From contig NC_007775.1 of NCBI RefSeq assembly GCF_000013205.1, forward strand, positions 1,732,501 to 1,796,500: a stretch of 64,000 nt of DNA, written 5' to 3'. Positions within the stretch are counted from its first letter, which is position 1, and the number at the start of each line of letters is the position of its first letter. Position numbers and translations under genes: made by a program. Below are positions 44,942 to 53,141 of the stretch, piece after piece. The notes under the pieces were generated by a model. That model searched no databases, was not told the DNA's origin, and saw only the letters and a program-made list of their open reading frames with translations. Source of the stretch: Synechococcus sp. JA-3-3Ab. GTDB lineage: Bacteria > Cyanobacteriota > Cyanobacteriia > Thermostichales > Thermostichaceae.

Positions 44942-46152
44942 GGCTGGGGGTACCAGAGGGATTCGAGGGTGCGAACAAGGGCTGCTGCTTCGAAAGGAGA
45001 GGGAGCAGTCGGCAGACAGACGGTTACATGGCCCAGTTTTCGCCCTGGGCGGGCGGGGGTTTTGTGGTACCAATGCACCGTGGCATTGGGGAGCTGGGCC
45101 AGGCGCTGCCGCTTCTCGGCATAGTCGCTGGTGGAGTGCTCATAGCCCAAGAGGTTCACCATCACTGCCCCCCCACACTTGAGGGAGGGATCCCCCAAGG
45201 GCAGGCCGAGGATGGCCCGCAGGTGTTGCTCGAATTGTGAGGTGTGGCAGGCTTCCAGGGTGTAGTGGCCGGAATTGTGGACCCGCGGCGAGATTTCGTT
45301 GATCCAGATCCCGGCCTTGGGGTGGGGCGGCGGCACCCAGAACAGCTCGATGGCAAACACGCCCACCGCATCCAATTTTTCCATCACCTTGACCGCCAAA
45401 TCCCGGATCTCGGCCTCAACAGAGGAAGGGATGCGGGCGGGCACCAAGACGTGGCGACAGACTTGGTTAACTTGAACCGTCTCCACCACGGGGTAGATCT
45501 GGATTTCTCCCGTCAGCCCTCGCGCCACCATCACCGCCAGCTCCCGCTCAAACGGGATCCACTCTTCAACCAGCAGCGGGATCCCGGCATACTCAGCCAG
45601 AGCCTGTTGCAAGGTTGCTGGGTCGGGCAGGATGCGGGTGCCCTGCCCATCGTAGCCCTGCCGCCGCCGCTTGAGCACCAAGGGAAAGCTCAGGCTAGAT
45701 AGATCTGCCGTCTCTGCCGGCCAAAAAGCCGGCACCGGCAACCCCAGCTCTGCCAGAAACTGCCGTTGGTGCAACTTGTCCAGCAGCGGCTCTAGCGTGC
45801 TCAGGCGAGGACGAAAGCGGGATCCCTGCGGATCCAGTTTTTGCAGCTCCGCCAGCGGGATGAACTCGTTCTCAAAAGTTACCACCGGGCAGCGTTGCAG
45901 CAACTGGGCTGTGGCCTGGGTGTCGGTCACGGCACCCCAGACCACGCCGTCGGCCACGGCCACCGCCGGATCGGTAGGAGCGGCAGCCTGAACAATCAGC
46001 GGGATCCCCAATGGGCGAGCCGCCAAAGCCAACATCTGCGCCAACTGCCCACCGCCGATCACCCCCACCGGTTGGAAGCTCTGGTTTTTTGGGGATACCT
46101 GGGGTTCCACCACTGTCTCGCTATACTGACGGGTGTGCCTGCTTGGATCCAA
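44938..46152 (-). CDS. purK: N5-carboxyaminoimidazole ribonucleotide synthase
   Basis: ATP-grasp enzyme that carboxylates AIR with bicarbonate in purine synthesis. The glycine-rich start of the fold is VGVIGGGQLAQMLALAARPLG near residue 28. PLVLKRRRQGYDGQGTRIL and LVEEWIPFERELAVMVAR give the ATP-binding core, and INEISPRVHNSGHYTLEAC the metal and substrate site. The start is uncertain: a TTG at 46152 gives the outer limit, and GTG codons at 46113 and 46110 would shorten it by 13-14 residues. It is divergent from the gene interrupted at 46330. Confidence 0.92.
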   Translation of the reverse strand: MDPSRHTRQYSETVVEPQVSPKNQSFQPVGVIGGGQLAQMLALAARPLGIPLIVQAAAPTDPAVAVADGVVWGAVTDTQATAQLLQRCPVVTFENEFIPLAELQKLDPQGSRFRPRLSTLEPLLDKLHQRQFLAELGLPVPAFWPAETADLSSLSFPLVLKRRRQGYDGQGTRILPDPATLQQALAEYAGIPLLVEEWIPFERELAVMVARGLTGEIQIYPVVETVQVNQVCRHVLVPARIPSSVEAEIRDLAVKVMEKLDAVGVFAIELFWVPPPHPKAGIWINEISPRVHNSGHYTLEACHTSQFEQHLRAILGLPLGDPSLKCGGAVMVNLLGYEHSTSDYAEKRQRLAQLPNATVHWYHKTPARPGRKLGHVTVCLPTAPSPFEAAALVRTLESLWYPQP

Positions 46153-46401
46153 AACCCATTATGGGATCCCTTGCCCTCTAGCGCTAGGAGAAAAACGGTG
46201 GAACCCCCTCAACCTTCTGAGCTCAGAGCTTTGATCGACCGGGCTTTGGCAGATAAGGTCTTAACCCGCGCTGAACAACAGCAGATCCTCAATGCCGTCG
46301 CAGCCGATCAAGAGGTTTCCCCAGAAGAGCATGACTCTAGTCAATGATATGCTGGACTATACTGAAAATAATGTACAGTATGTTCAGTATGGCTGCTTGG
46401 C

Positions 46402-46995
46402 ATGGCTAGGTATGTAAAACCGAGAGAAGCGGCGGATTATTTTGGGGTGTGTCTCCACACCTTGAGGCGATGGGAACAGAAAGGCTGGATCAAAGCAATA
46501 CGTACTCCATCTGGTAGGGCAAGAAGGTATGACCTCGACAGCTACATCAGAACGCCAAAGAAAGCCAAACGAGTCGTTTTGTACGCCCGAGTCAGCAGTC
46601 GAGGGCAGAAACCAGACTTGGAGAGACAGATTGCAAGACTGGTTGACCTCTATCCTAGAGCCGAGGTGGTCGGAGAGATTGGCGGCGGTCTCGACTTCAA
46701 AAGACCAAAGTTCCTTGCCTTATTGGAACGAGTTCGTGCGGGAGATGTCGGAACAATTGTGGTCGCTCACAGGGATCGACTCTGCCGGTTTGGATTTGAG
46801 TTCGTTGAGTGGTACTGCCGTCAATACGGGTGCGAAATCTTGGTTCTCGATGACGATCACCTTTCTCCCCAACAGGAACTGGTTGAGGATATCCTCACCA
46901 TCCTGCACTGCTTCAGCAGTCGGCTCTACGGACTCAGAAAATACCGGGCTGCAATCGAGAAAGATACGGATTTATCCGGAGCCAGCGCTGGCTAA
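46402..46995 (+). CDS. tnpA: IS607 family serine recombinase TnpA
   Basis: A 197-residue transposase. A MerR-like helix-turn-helix lies at the N-terminus (KPREAADYFGVCLHTLRRWEQKGWI, then TPSGRARRYDLDSYI). The resolvase catalytic domain follows: VVLYARVSSRGQKPDLERQ contains the nucleophilic Ser and its Arg partner, and GTIVVAHRDRLCRFGFEFVEWYC the further active-site Arg residues. The length and order match IS607 TnpA. No frameshift or stop is seen, so it may be active. Confidence 0.93.
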   Translation: MARYVKPREAADYFGVCLHTLRRWEQKGWIKAIRTPSGRARRYDLDSYIRTPKKAKRVVLYARVSSRGQKPDLERQIARLVDLYPRAEVVGEIGGGLDFKRPKFLALLERVRAGDVGTIVVAHRDRLCRFGFEFVEWYCRQYGCEILVLDDDHLSPQQELVEDILTILHCFSSRLYGLRKYRAAIEKDTDLSGASAG

Positions 46996-48130
46996 AGTTT
47001 GGAAGCGGTGGCAAGCGGCGTGCCGGTACTGCTACAACCAAGCGATTGCCTATCAGCGCCAGCATGGTGCCCCAAAAACGGCCAGAAAGCTGCGGGACAT
47101 CATCCTGCGCTCCGACCTGCCCGGGTGGGTGAAGGACGCCCCCTGCCACATCAAGCAGAACGCGGTCGTCGAGGCGTGGTTGGCGTTTCGCCGAAGCAAA
47201 GACGCGAGGTTTCGCAGTGTGCGGGACAGGTCGCATACGCTGCAATTCAACGCCGGCAACTTTCGCAATGGGACGTGGTATCCGAAACTCACCCGAGGTT
47301 TGGCGTTCCGTGCATCCGAGGAGATGCCCAGAGAATGGGCACGTGGAACTGAGCTAATGCGGGTGAAAGACAGATGGTATGCCATCTTTCCTGAGCCCGT
47401 GAACGAGCAGTGTTCGTTAGCAAAGGGGGTGATCGCACTTGATCCTGGAGTAAGAAGTTTCCTTACAGGGTTTGATGGGGCGGGCTTTGTAGATATCGCC
47501 AAGGGAGACTTTGGCAGGATCGTTCGGCTGTGCTACCACCTAGACGATCTGCAATCCAGCCTGAGTAAAGCGCCGAGACCCAAGCGTAGGCGAATGCGGC
47601 AAGCGGCGTTTCGTCTGCGGGAGAGAATCAGGAACTTGGTGGACGAGTGCCATCGCAAGGTAGCGGCGTTCCTAACGGATAACTACCGATTGATATTCCT
47701 CCCCACTTTCGAGTCAGCCCAGATGGTTGCCAAGGCAGGGAGGAAGTTTGGTAGCAAGACAGCAAGGGCGATGCTCACCTGGGCGCACTATCGGTTCAAG
47801 CAGTTCCTGAAGTTTCAAGCCAAGAAGAAAAACGTGGTTGTCGTGGAAGTATCGGAAGCGTACACCAGCAAAACCTGTACCAAGTGCGGGCACATCCACA
47901 CCAAGTTGGGTGGCGCAAAGGTGTTTAGATGCCCGAAGTGCAACCATAGGCTACCACGAGATTGGCAAGGCGCTCTGGGTGTTATGCTCAGAGCTTTGCG
48001 GGATACCGCCTTTCTGTTTGGACTCCGTCCGAGTAGCGCGGTCGCGTCAGCGTCGCGTAGTGACAACGGAAACGGACAGAATGCTATCGCTTCACCGCTG
48101 AACAGTAATGCTCAGCAGTGTTCAGCGTAA
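46850..48130 (+). CDS. tnpB: TnpB RNA-guided nuclease of the IS607-type element
   Basis: RuvC-I is VIALDPGVRSFLTGF and RuvC-II is IFLPTFESAQMV with its Glu. A CxxC...CxxC zinc finger follows (SKTCTKCGHIH, FRCPKCNHRLP), then RuvC-III, RDWQGALGVML, with its Asp, so all three acidic residues are present. The recognisable protein begins near RKIRIYPEPALAKVW (46961). The start is uncertain: ATG 46850 gives 426 residues and overlaps tnpA by 146 bp. The 3' end overlaps the expected omega-RNA and right end. Confidence 0.85.
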   Translation: MTITFLPNRNWLRISSPSCTASAVGSTDSENTGLQSRKIRIYPEPALAKVWKRWQAACRYCYNQAIAYQRQHGAPKTARKLRDIILRSDLPGWVKDAPCHIKQNAVVEAWLAFRRSKDARFRSVRDRSHTLQFNAGNFRNGTWYPKLTRGLAFRASEEMPREWARGTELMRVKDRWYAIFPEPVNEQCSLAKGVIALDPGVRSFLTGFDGAGFVDIAKGDFGRIVRLCYHLDDLQSSLSKAPRPKRRRMRQAAFRLRERIRNLVDECHRKVAAFLTDNYRLIFLPTFESAQMVAKAGRKFGSKTARAMLTWAHYRFKQFLKFQAKKKNVVVVEVSEAYTSKTCTKCGHIHTKLGGAKVFRCPKCNHRLPRDWQGALGVMLRALRDTAFLFGLRPSSAVASASRSDNGNGQNAIASPLNSNAQQCSA

Positions 48131-48159
48131 ATGTATCAGCACGAGCTGCTGGAATTGGT
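47990..48159 (+). ncRNA. Predicted omega-RNA of the TnpB, with guide in the flank
   Basis: TnpB elements make a guide RNA from the 3' end of tnpB through the right end, with about 16-20 flanking bases as guide. The last 150 bp before 48139 fit: they are the best conserved non-terminal part between the full and the short copy. They contain hairpins GCGG-GATA-CCGC (47999-48010) and CTGAACA...TGTTCAG (48101-48127). The guide would begin CACGAGCTGCTGG at 48140. Boundaries are inferred. Confidence 0.5.
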
Positions 48160-48287
48160 TGTGGAGCGGCTCAACAGCGGCGAGATTCGCGCCGTGGATT
48201 GAGCCCGTTCTCATATTCCAAGCGCCTCAAGCAATACCCGCCAGGCATTGCCTAGAATGGAGATCCCCACCCCCTTTGACTGCTGCC

Positions 48288-48707
48288 ATGAGTTCTCGCT
48301 CTTCTGACTGGTTCACGCGGGCTCGCCACATCTTTTACGGCACGGCCACTGCCCTGGTGGAGATCCTCCAAGACCCGGAAAAGCGGGCCGAAAACCTCAA
48401 CCGCCTCTCGATGGACTTGGCACAACTGGCAGCAGAACTGGAGCAAAAGGGGGAGCTGATCGAACAGGAGGCTGTCCGCTACGTTGAAAGTCTCAGGGAT
48501 CCAGCCGCCAACGCCCCCGCCACAGTTCCAGACAGCGAGAGGCCCGCTCCTGCTGAGAGTACCCCCCCGACCACGGCTTCCCCTGCCGGCTCTGCCCCTA
48601 TCTCCAAAGAAGAGATGGCCGAGCTGATGGAACTGATCCACCAGATCGAGTCTTTGCGCCTGGATCTAGAGCGGCTGCGCACAGAACCTCCCTCTGCCTC
48701 CTCCTAA
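48288..48707 (+). CDS. Conserved small helical protein of unknown function
   Basis: A 139-residue protein starting MSSRSSDWFTRARHIFYGTATALVEILQDPEKRAENLNRLSMDL, with a helical C-terminus (EEMAELMELIHQIESLRLDLERL) and a Pro/Ala-rich linker between. There is no membrane segment. I do not recognise it, but the first 70 residues look conserved and structured. It ends 5 bp before trmD and is probably cotranscribed. Confidence 0.65.
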   Translation: MSSRSSDWFTRARHIFYGTATALVEILQDPEKRAENLNRLSMDLAQLAAELEQKGELIEQEAVRYVESLRDPAANAPATVPDSERPAPAESTPPTTASPAGSAPISKEEMAELMELIHQIESLRLDLERLRTEPPSASS

Positions 48708-48712
48708 GTCTT

Positions 48713-49474
48713 GTGCGGTTCGACGTCATCACCCTCTTCCCGGAGTTTTTTGCAACGCCGCTGCGCATCGGGCTGGTGGGCAAGGCCCTAGAGCAGGGGA
48801 TTGCCGAGGTTCACTGCACCAACCCGCGGGACTTTGCCACCGACAAGCACCGCCGGGTCGATGATGAGCCCTACGGGGGCGGGGTGGGCATGGTGCTCAA
48901 GCCAGAGCCTTTCTTTGCAGCCGTCGCCTCCCTGCCCCGCCTGGATCCCTGCGAGATCATCTTGCTCACGCCCCAGGGGCAACCGCTGAACCAGGCGCTG
49001 CTGCAAGAACTTGCCCAAAAGGCGCAGCTCATCCTGCTCTGTGGCCAGTACGAAGGCTTTGACGAGCGGATCCGCCAACACCTGGCCACCCGCGAGGTGT
49101 CGCTGGGCGATTTTGTCCTGACAGGGGGGGAGATCCCGGCGCTGGCCTTGATCAACGGCGTGGTGCGGCTCTTGCCGGGCACAGTTGGTAAGATAGATTC
49201 GCTGAGGAGCGAAAGTTTCGAGACGGGGCTACTGGAGTATCCTCAGTACACCCGTCCACCGGAGTTCCAAGGGCACAAGGTGCCGCCGGTGCTTCTCTCA
49301 GGCGACCACCGAGCCATCGCCCGTTGGCGTCTGCAACAGCAGTTGGTTCGCACCTGGCGAAGGCGACCAGACCTGTTGGCCAAACGCCCCCTCACGCCTG
49401 AAGAACAACAGTTGCTGGCAGAGGGACTGGCCGAGCAGCACACCGATGTGGAGGAACAGGATCGATGTTTGTAA
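48713..49474 (+). CDS. trmD: tRNA (guanine-37-N1) methyltransferase
   Basis: Methylates G37 of tRNAs reading CNN codons, preventing frameshifts. The start is a GTG at 48713 (MRFDVITLFPEFF). It has 253 residues. VDDEPYGGGVGMVL near residue 48, LLCGQYEGFDERI near residue 105 and EVSLGDFVLTGGEIPALALINGVVRLLPG near residue 122, the trefoil-knot SAM site, are diagnostic. The last 10 bp overlap the next gene. Confidence 0.95.
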   Translation: MRFDVITLFPEFFATPLRIGLVGKALEQGIAEVHCTNPRDFATDKHRRVDDEPYGGGVGMVLKPEPFFAAVASLPRLDPCEIILLTPQGQPLNQALLQELAQKAQLILLCGQYEGFDERIRQHLATREVSLGDFVLTGGEIPALALINGVVRLLPGTVGKIDSLRSESFETGLLEYPQYTRPPEFQGHKVPPVLLSGDHRAIARWRLQQQLVRTWRRRPDLLAKRPLTPEEQQLLAEGLAEQHTDVEEQDRCL

Positions 49475-49818
49475 ACCGTCTCCGCTCCCCTTTCACCCCT
49501 GTTGGCCGGCTTGGGATCCCTGCAGCGCTGGGTCTGCTTCTGCTGGGGATCCTGGCCAGCTCCGAAGTTGCCCTGGCCCAAAGGGGAGATGTCAACGAGG
49601 CCATCCGCCGCGACCGCAACGTCCAGTTGTTCGACGGCACCAGCATTGACATGAACGACCTCCTGCGGGCCGCCGAGTTTCTCTCCCGGCAAAATGCCGC
49701 CTCGCGTTGGGACAGCAAAGCCGGGATCGACGCAGCGGTAGAGCAATTCAACTGCTCCCGCCGCCCTTTGGTGCTCTCCCCCAGAGCGCTGACGCCTGAG
49801 TCCACTCCCGACCCTTGA
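49465..49818 (+). CDS. Small secreted or membrane-anchored protein of unknown function
   Basis: A 117-residue protein starting MFVNRLRSPFTPVGRLGIPAALG, with a hydrophobic stretch at residues 17-32 and an ALA|Q-like cleavage site near residue 38, so it is probably exported. The mature part has NEAIRRDRNVQLFDGTSIDMNDLLRAAEF. No family was recognised. It overlaps trmD by 10 bp, so it is translationally coupled. Confidence 0.65.
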   Translation: MFVNRLRSPFTPVGRLGIPAALGLLLLGILASSEVALAQRGDVNEAIRRDRNVQLFDGTSIDMNDLLRAAEFLSRQNAASRWDSKAGIDAAVEQFNCSRRPLVLSPRALTPESTPDP

Positions 49819-49919
49819 GAGGGATCCCACCCTCAACAGATCTGTTAAGATCGCTAAGCCGATCTTGCGTGCGCTAAAAGGTGGCGCACCGTTTTCGGGA
49901 TCCATCAGGAGATACCACC

Positions 49920-50186
49920 GTGGTTAAAAGCACCTCTTCTAGCAAAGCCGATACGGAACAGCGTTTGGATCCCGCCAGCCGGGGCCACTCCAGTTCCACT
50001 GAGTCTAAAGGGATCCCAGGCTTTCTCCAAGAGACCCGTGCGGAGTTGGCCAAAATTGTTTGGCCGAGCCGCCAGCAACTGATTAGCGAATCGGTGGGAG
50101 TTTTACTGATTGTGTTGGCCTTCGCCTCGTTCATCTACCTGGTCGATCAACTGTTCGGCTGGCTGGCCACTCAACTGTTCTCGTGA
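49920..50186 (+). CDS. secE: Protein translocase subunit SecE
   Basis: Small subunit that clamps the SecY channel. The start is GTG 49920 (MVKSTSSSKADTE), with AGGAG 8 bases before; the product is 88 residues with one membrane span. The amphipathic block GFLQETRAELAKIVWPSRQQLISESV just before the span carries the conserved KVxWPSR-like motif. A GTG 39 bp upstream is possible but has a poorer ribosome site. nusG follows 83 bp later, the usual neighbour. Confidence 0.93.
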   Translation: MVKSTSSSKADTEQRLDPASRGHSSSTESKGIPGFLQETRAELAKIVWPSRQQLISESVGVLLIVLAFASFIYLVDQLFGWLATQLFS

Positions 50187-50269
50187 GGTTTTTCCCCAGA
50201 TGGCCCCTGCCAAGGACTTGGGGAGAGGAGGCCCATGCACACAGACAGATACAGAGAGGAGGTGAGGTG

Positions 50270-50941
50270 ATGAGCCCAGAGCCAGAGCAGCGGCGGAGAG
50301 GCCGGGGGGGCCGCCTCGAGCCCCTAGAGCCTGCGGGCACGGCGGCGGAGGGGGAAGAAAGCGAAAGTCAAGGTCGCCGCAACCTGCGCTGGTACGCCGT
50401 GCAGGTGGCTTCAGGCTGCGAAAACAAAGTCAAAAGCACCCTGATGCAGCGGGCGGCGGCTCTGGATGTGGCAGATCAGATTGTCGAGGTGGTGATCCCG
50501 AAGCGGACGGGCTTCAAGCTCGATCGATCCGGCAAGCGCCAGGAACAAGAGGAAAAGATTTTTCCCGGCTATGTGCTGGTGCGCATGGATCTCAACGACG
50601 ACACCTGGATGGTGGTGAAAACCACCCCCAACGTGATCAACTTCGTCGGCACGGAAGAGAGAAGGGCCTACGGTCGTGGTCGCGGCCATGTGACGCCACG
50701 GCCCCTTAGCCCCAGCGAAGTCCAGCGCATCTTCAGCAGCGTCGAGGTGGAAGAAGTGCCCCTCAAGATCGACATGGCACCTGGGGATCGCATCGAGGTG
50801 CTCTCTGGCCCCTTCCAGGGATTTTACGGCGAGGTGGTGGATGTCAGCCCAGAGCGGGGCAAGCTCAAGGCTTTGATCTCGATTTTCGGGCGCGATACTC
50901 CGGTAGAATTAGAGTTTGGTCAAGTGCGCAAAGAGGTGTAA
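50270..50941 (+). CDS. nusG: Transcription termination/antitermination factor NusG
   Basis: Binds RNA polymerase and couples it to Rho or the ribosome. A strong ribosome site, GAGGAGGTGA, fixes the start at ATG 50270 (MSPEPEQRRRGRGG), giving 223 residues. The NGN domain begins RRNLRWYAVQVASGCENKVKS and includes KIFPGYVLVRMDLND and NVINFVG. The KOW domain is near the end: GDRIEVLSGPFQGFYGEVVDVSPERGKLKALISIFGRDTPVEL. The N-terminal 40 residues are a basic/acidic extension. It leads the rplK-rplA-rplJ-rplL cluster. Confidence 0.95.
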   Translation: MSPEPEQRRRGRGGRLEPLEPAGTAAEGEESESQGRRNLRWYAVQVASGCENKVKSTLMQRAAALDVADQIVEVVIPKRTGFKLDRSGKRQEQEEKIFPGYVLVRMDLNDDTWMVVKTTPNVINFVGTEERRAYGRGRGHVTPRPLSPSEVQRIFSSVEVEEVPLKIDMAPGDRIEVLSGPFQGFYGEVVDVSPERGKLKALISIFGRDTPVELEFGQVRKEV

Positions 50942-50950
50942 CCGCGTTTC

Positions 50951-51376
50951 ATGGCTAAGAAACTGGTGGCAGTGGTCAAGCTGGCCATCCAAGCGGGCAA
51001 AGCCACCCCCGCTCCCCCCATCGGCCCGGCTCTGGGCCAGCACGGGGTTAACATCATGGCCTTCTGCAAGGAATATAACGCCAAAACGGCCGATCAAGCC
51101 GGGATGGTGGTGCCAGTCGAGATCTCGATTTACGAGGATCGCAGCTTCACCTTCGTCCTCAAGACGCCGCCGGCTTCGGTGTTGATCAAAAAAGCCCTCG
51201 GCATTGAGTCGGGATCCAGTGAGCCCCACAAAGTCAAGGTAGGATCCCTGACGCGGGCGCAACTGCGCCAGATTGCCGAGCAGAAGCTGCCCGATTTGAA
51301 TGCCCGTGACGTGGAGGCGGCCATGAAGATCATCGCCGGCACCGCCCGCAGCATGGGGGTGACAATAGTTGATTGA
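50951..51376 (+). CDS. rplK: 50S ribosomal protein L11
   Basis: Binds the GTPase centre of 23S rRNA. It has 141 residues, the normal length, with [34 protein letters not shown] near residue 10 and [10 protein letters not shown] near the end. It starts 9 bp after nusG. Confidence 0.97.
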   Translation: MAKKLVAVVKLAIQAGKATPAPPIGPALGQHGVNIMAFCKEYNAKTADQAGMVVPVEISIYEDRSFTFVLKTPPASVLIKKALGIESGSSEPHKVKVGSLTRAQLRQIAEQKLPDLNARDVEAAMKIIAGTARSMGVTIVD

Positions 51377-51475
51377 TTGTCGATCGACTTAAGGATCTCT
51401 AGTCTTTGTTGTCTGGAAGTTTTGGCAGACCATTATGGGGGAGAGAAGTTCTCGCCAGCACCCCGAGGAGAAACT

Positions 51476-52186
51476 ATGGCTCGAAAACTGTCCAAACGTA
51501 TGCAAGCTTTGCGGGAGAAAGTCAAGCCCATTGCCTATCCCCCCGCAGAAGCCCTGGCCCTGATGAAGGAGACGGCCACTGCCAAATTTGACGAGGCGGC
51601 GGAGGTTCACATCCGCCTGGGGATCGATCCCAAGTACGCCGACCAGCAGTTGCGCACCACCGTCGTCTTGCCCCGCGGCACCGGGCAGGAGATTCGCGTG
51701 GCGGTGATTGCCCGCGGCGAGAAGGTTACGGAAGCCCAGAACGCAGGGGCCGACCGGGTGGGCTTTGAAGACCTGATCGAGGAGATCGGCAAGGGCGTGA
51801 TCGACTTCGACCTGCTGATTGCCACCCCCGATGTGATGCCCCAGGTTGCTAAGCTGGGGCGGCTATTGGGGCCGCGCGGCCTCATGCCCTCTCCCAAGGG
51901 CGGGACGGTCACCATGGATTTGGCCCAAGCCATCAAGGAGTTCAAAGCCGGCAAGCTGGAGTACCGGGCGGACAAAACCGGCATTGTGCATTTGATCTTC
52001 GGCAAGTGCAAGTTTCCCGTCGAAGCTCTGCTGGAAAACCTGAAAGCCGTGCAGGAGTCCATTGATCGCAACCGTCCCCCTGGAGCCAAGGGCAAGTATT
52101 GGCGAGCTCTACATGTTTGTGCTACAATGGGTCCCTCGATTGAGGTTGACATCAATGCTCTGCGAGAGCTGAAGTTGGTTGCTTAA
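51476..52186 (+). CDS. rplA: 50S ribosomal protein L1
   Basis: Forms the L1 stalk and helps release E-site tRNA; in many bacteria it also represses its own operon. It has 236 residues with ATG 51476 ([18 protein letters not shown]) and a GAGGAG ribosome site. The signature [21 protein letters not shown] lies near residue 120, and [18 protein letters not shown] near residue 165. It is separated from rplK by 99 bp. Confidence 0.96.
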   Translation: MARKLSKRMQALREKVKPIAYPPAEALALMKETATAKFDEAAEVHIRLGIDPKYADQQLRTTVVLPRGTGQEIRVAVIARGEKVTEAQNAGADRVGFEDLIEEIGKGVIDFDLLIATPDVMPQVAKLGRLLGPRGLMPSPKGGTVTMDLAQAIKEFKAGKLEYRADKTGIVHLIFGKCKFPVEALLENLKAVQESIDRNRPPGAKGKYWRALHVCATMGPSIEVDINALRELKLVA

Positions 52187-52504
52187 GCCTGCTTCGGCGC
52201 TGCAAAGGGGCAAAGGCAGTTGCTTGCCGTTTGAATTGGCCATTTTTCCGGAGGATCTGGGCAGAGAAGAGCTTTCCACAGTCGAATAGCGAGCCGAAGA
52301 CAGCAGGGGCCAAGGGGCTTAATGTCCTGCCGAGGTTTGAGCGGAGTGCTAAGGGATCCCGTTGTGGACTGCTAGGTTACGCTTGTCTCAATGCGTCTCG
52401 GCTATGGCTGAGGCGCATTCTCTTTGGCGGCTCCAGATACCCCCTTCCGACGGCAACACCTGTTCGGCTCTCAGTGAGCCAGTGACCACAAAGGAGGTGA
52501 GCGT
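52187..52504 (+). promoter_or_regulatory. rplJ leader region, probable L10 leader RNA with a stem-loop
   Basis: A 318-bp gap upstream of rplJ, where many bacteria have the L10 leader that binds L10(L12)4. A 10-bp hairpin with a TATG loop lies at 52392-52415 (GCGTCTCGGC and GCTGAGGCGC, with G-T pairs), followed by ATTCTCTTT, resembling an attenuator. The rplJ ribosome site, AAGGAGGTGA, is very strong. Binding of L10 is inferred from position. Confidence 0.6.
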
Positions 52505-53068
52505 ATGGGCAAGCAACCTTTAGCGAAAAAAGCGGAGATGGTCGATGAAGTTCGCTCCCTGTTGCAAGCCAGCCAAATGGTGCTGGTAATCGACTACAGG
52601 GGGCTGACCGTTTCCGAGATGAACCAACTGCGGGCGGAGCTGCGCAAGGCGGATGCTGTCTGCATGGTTGTTAAAAATACCTTGATGCGGCGGGCTGTCG
52701 CCGACCAAAAGGCTTGGGCAGGAATTCTTCCCTTCCTGTCAGGGCCGACGGCCTTTATCATGATCCGGGGCGATATTCCGGCAGCCCTGAAGGCGTATCA
52801 AGATTTCGCCAAGCAAACCAAGAAAACCGAGTTCCGCGGCGCCGCTGCCGAGGGGCTATCTCTGACCTTGGATCAGGCCAAGGCCATCGCCGAGCTGCCG
52901 CCCAAGGAGGTGCTCATGGCCCAGGTGGCGGGCAGCCTCAAGTCGGTAGCCACTCGACTGGCGGTTGGGCTCAATGCCGTGCCTACGCAGGTGGCCCGCG
53001 GTATCCAAGAAATCCCGGCCTCCCTGGCAAGGGCCATCCGGGCTATTGCCGACAAGGAGGCGGCCTGA
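52505..53068 (+). CDS. rplJ: 50S ribosomal protein L10
   Basis: Anchors the L7/L12 stalk to 23S rRNA. It has 187 residues, with ASQMVLVIDYRGLTVSEMNQLRAELRKADAVCMVVKNTLMRRAV near residue 20 and a C-terminal helical tail that binds L12. It starts MGKQPLAKKAEMV after AAGGAGGTGA. The leader before it probably carries autogenous control. Confidence 0.95.
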   Translation: MGKQPLAKKAEMVDEVRSLLQASQMVLVIDYRGLTVSEMNQLRAELRKADAVCMVVKNTLMRRAVADQKAWAGILPFLSGPTAFIMIRGDIPAALKAYQDFAKQTKKTEFRGAAAEGLSLTLDQAKAIAELPPKEVLMAQVAGSLKSVATRLAVGLNAVPTQVARGIQEIPASLARAIRAIADKEAA

Positions 53069-53141
53069 CGGGCTCGGCCTGTCTTGGGTTCATCGACCCG
53101 ATTCCACCCTATCCACTTCGTTACCCTGAGGAGACAAGACC

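Larger units (their letters stand above)
46330..48139 (+). mobile_element. Complete IS607-type insertion element (serine recombinase + TnpB)
   Basis: The ends are fixed by the host gene that it splits: left end CATGACTCTAGTCAATG after GAAGAG, right end AAATGTATCAG before CACGAG. AG occurs at both junctions, so the unit is 1810 bp with a 2-bp ambiguity and no longer target duplication, as expected of serine-recombinase elements. Left-end inverted motifs (TACTGA and TCAGTA, 46368-46395) are probable recombinase sites. It carries intact tnpA and tnpB. A shortened copy lies at 32643-32945. Confidence 0.93.
46198..48202 (+). pseudogene. 64-codon gene split by the IS607-type element
   Basis: The 5' part, GTG 46198 to 46329 (132 bp), encodes MEPPQPSELRALIDRALADK and onward to QEVSPEE. 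The 3' part, 48140-48202, encodes HELLELVVERLNSGEIRAVD and a stop. Without the element the two join in one frame into a 64-residue acidic helical protein. AGGAG lies before the GTG. Its function is unknown. As it stands, the 5' part runs into the element and gains HDSSQ before a stop. Confidence 0.85.

Noticed and set aside
46529-46849. N-terminal extension of TnpB to a start at 46529
   Set aside because: These codons lie wholly inside tnpA, and the extra residues do not resemble TnpB.
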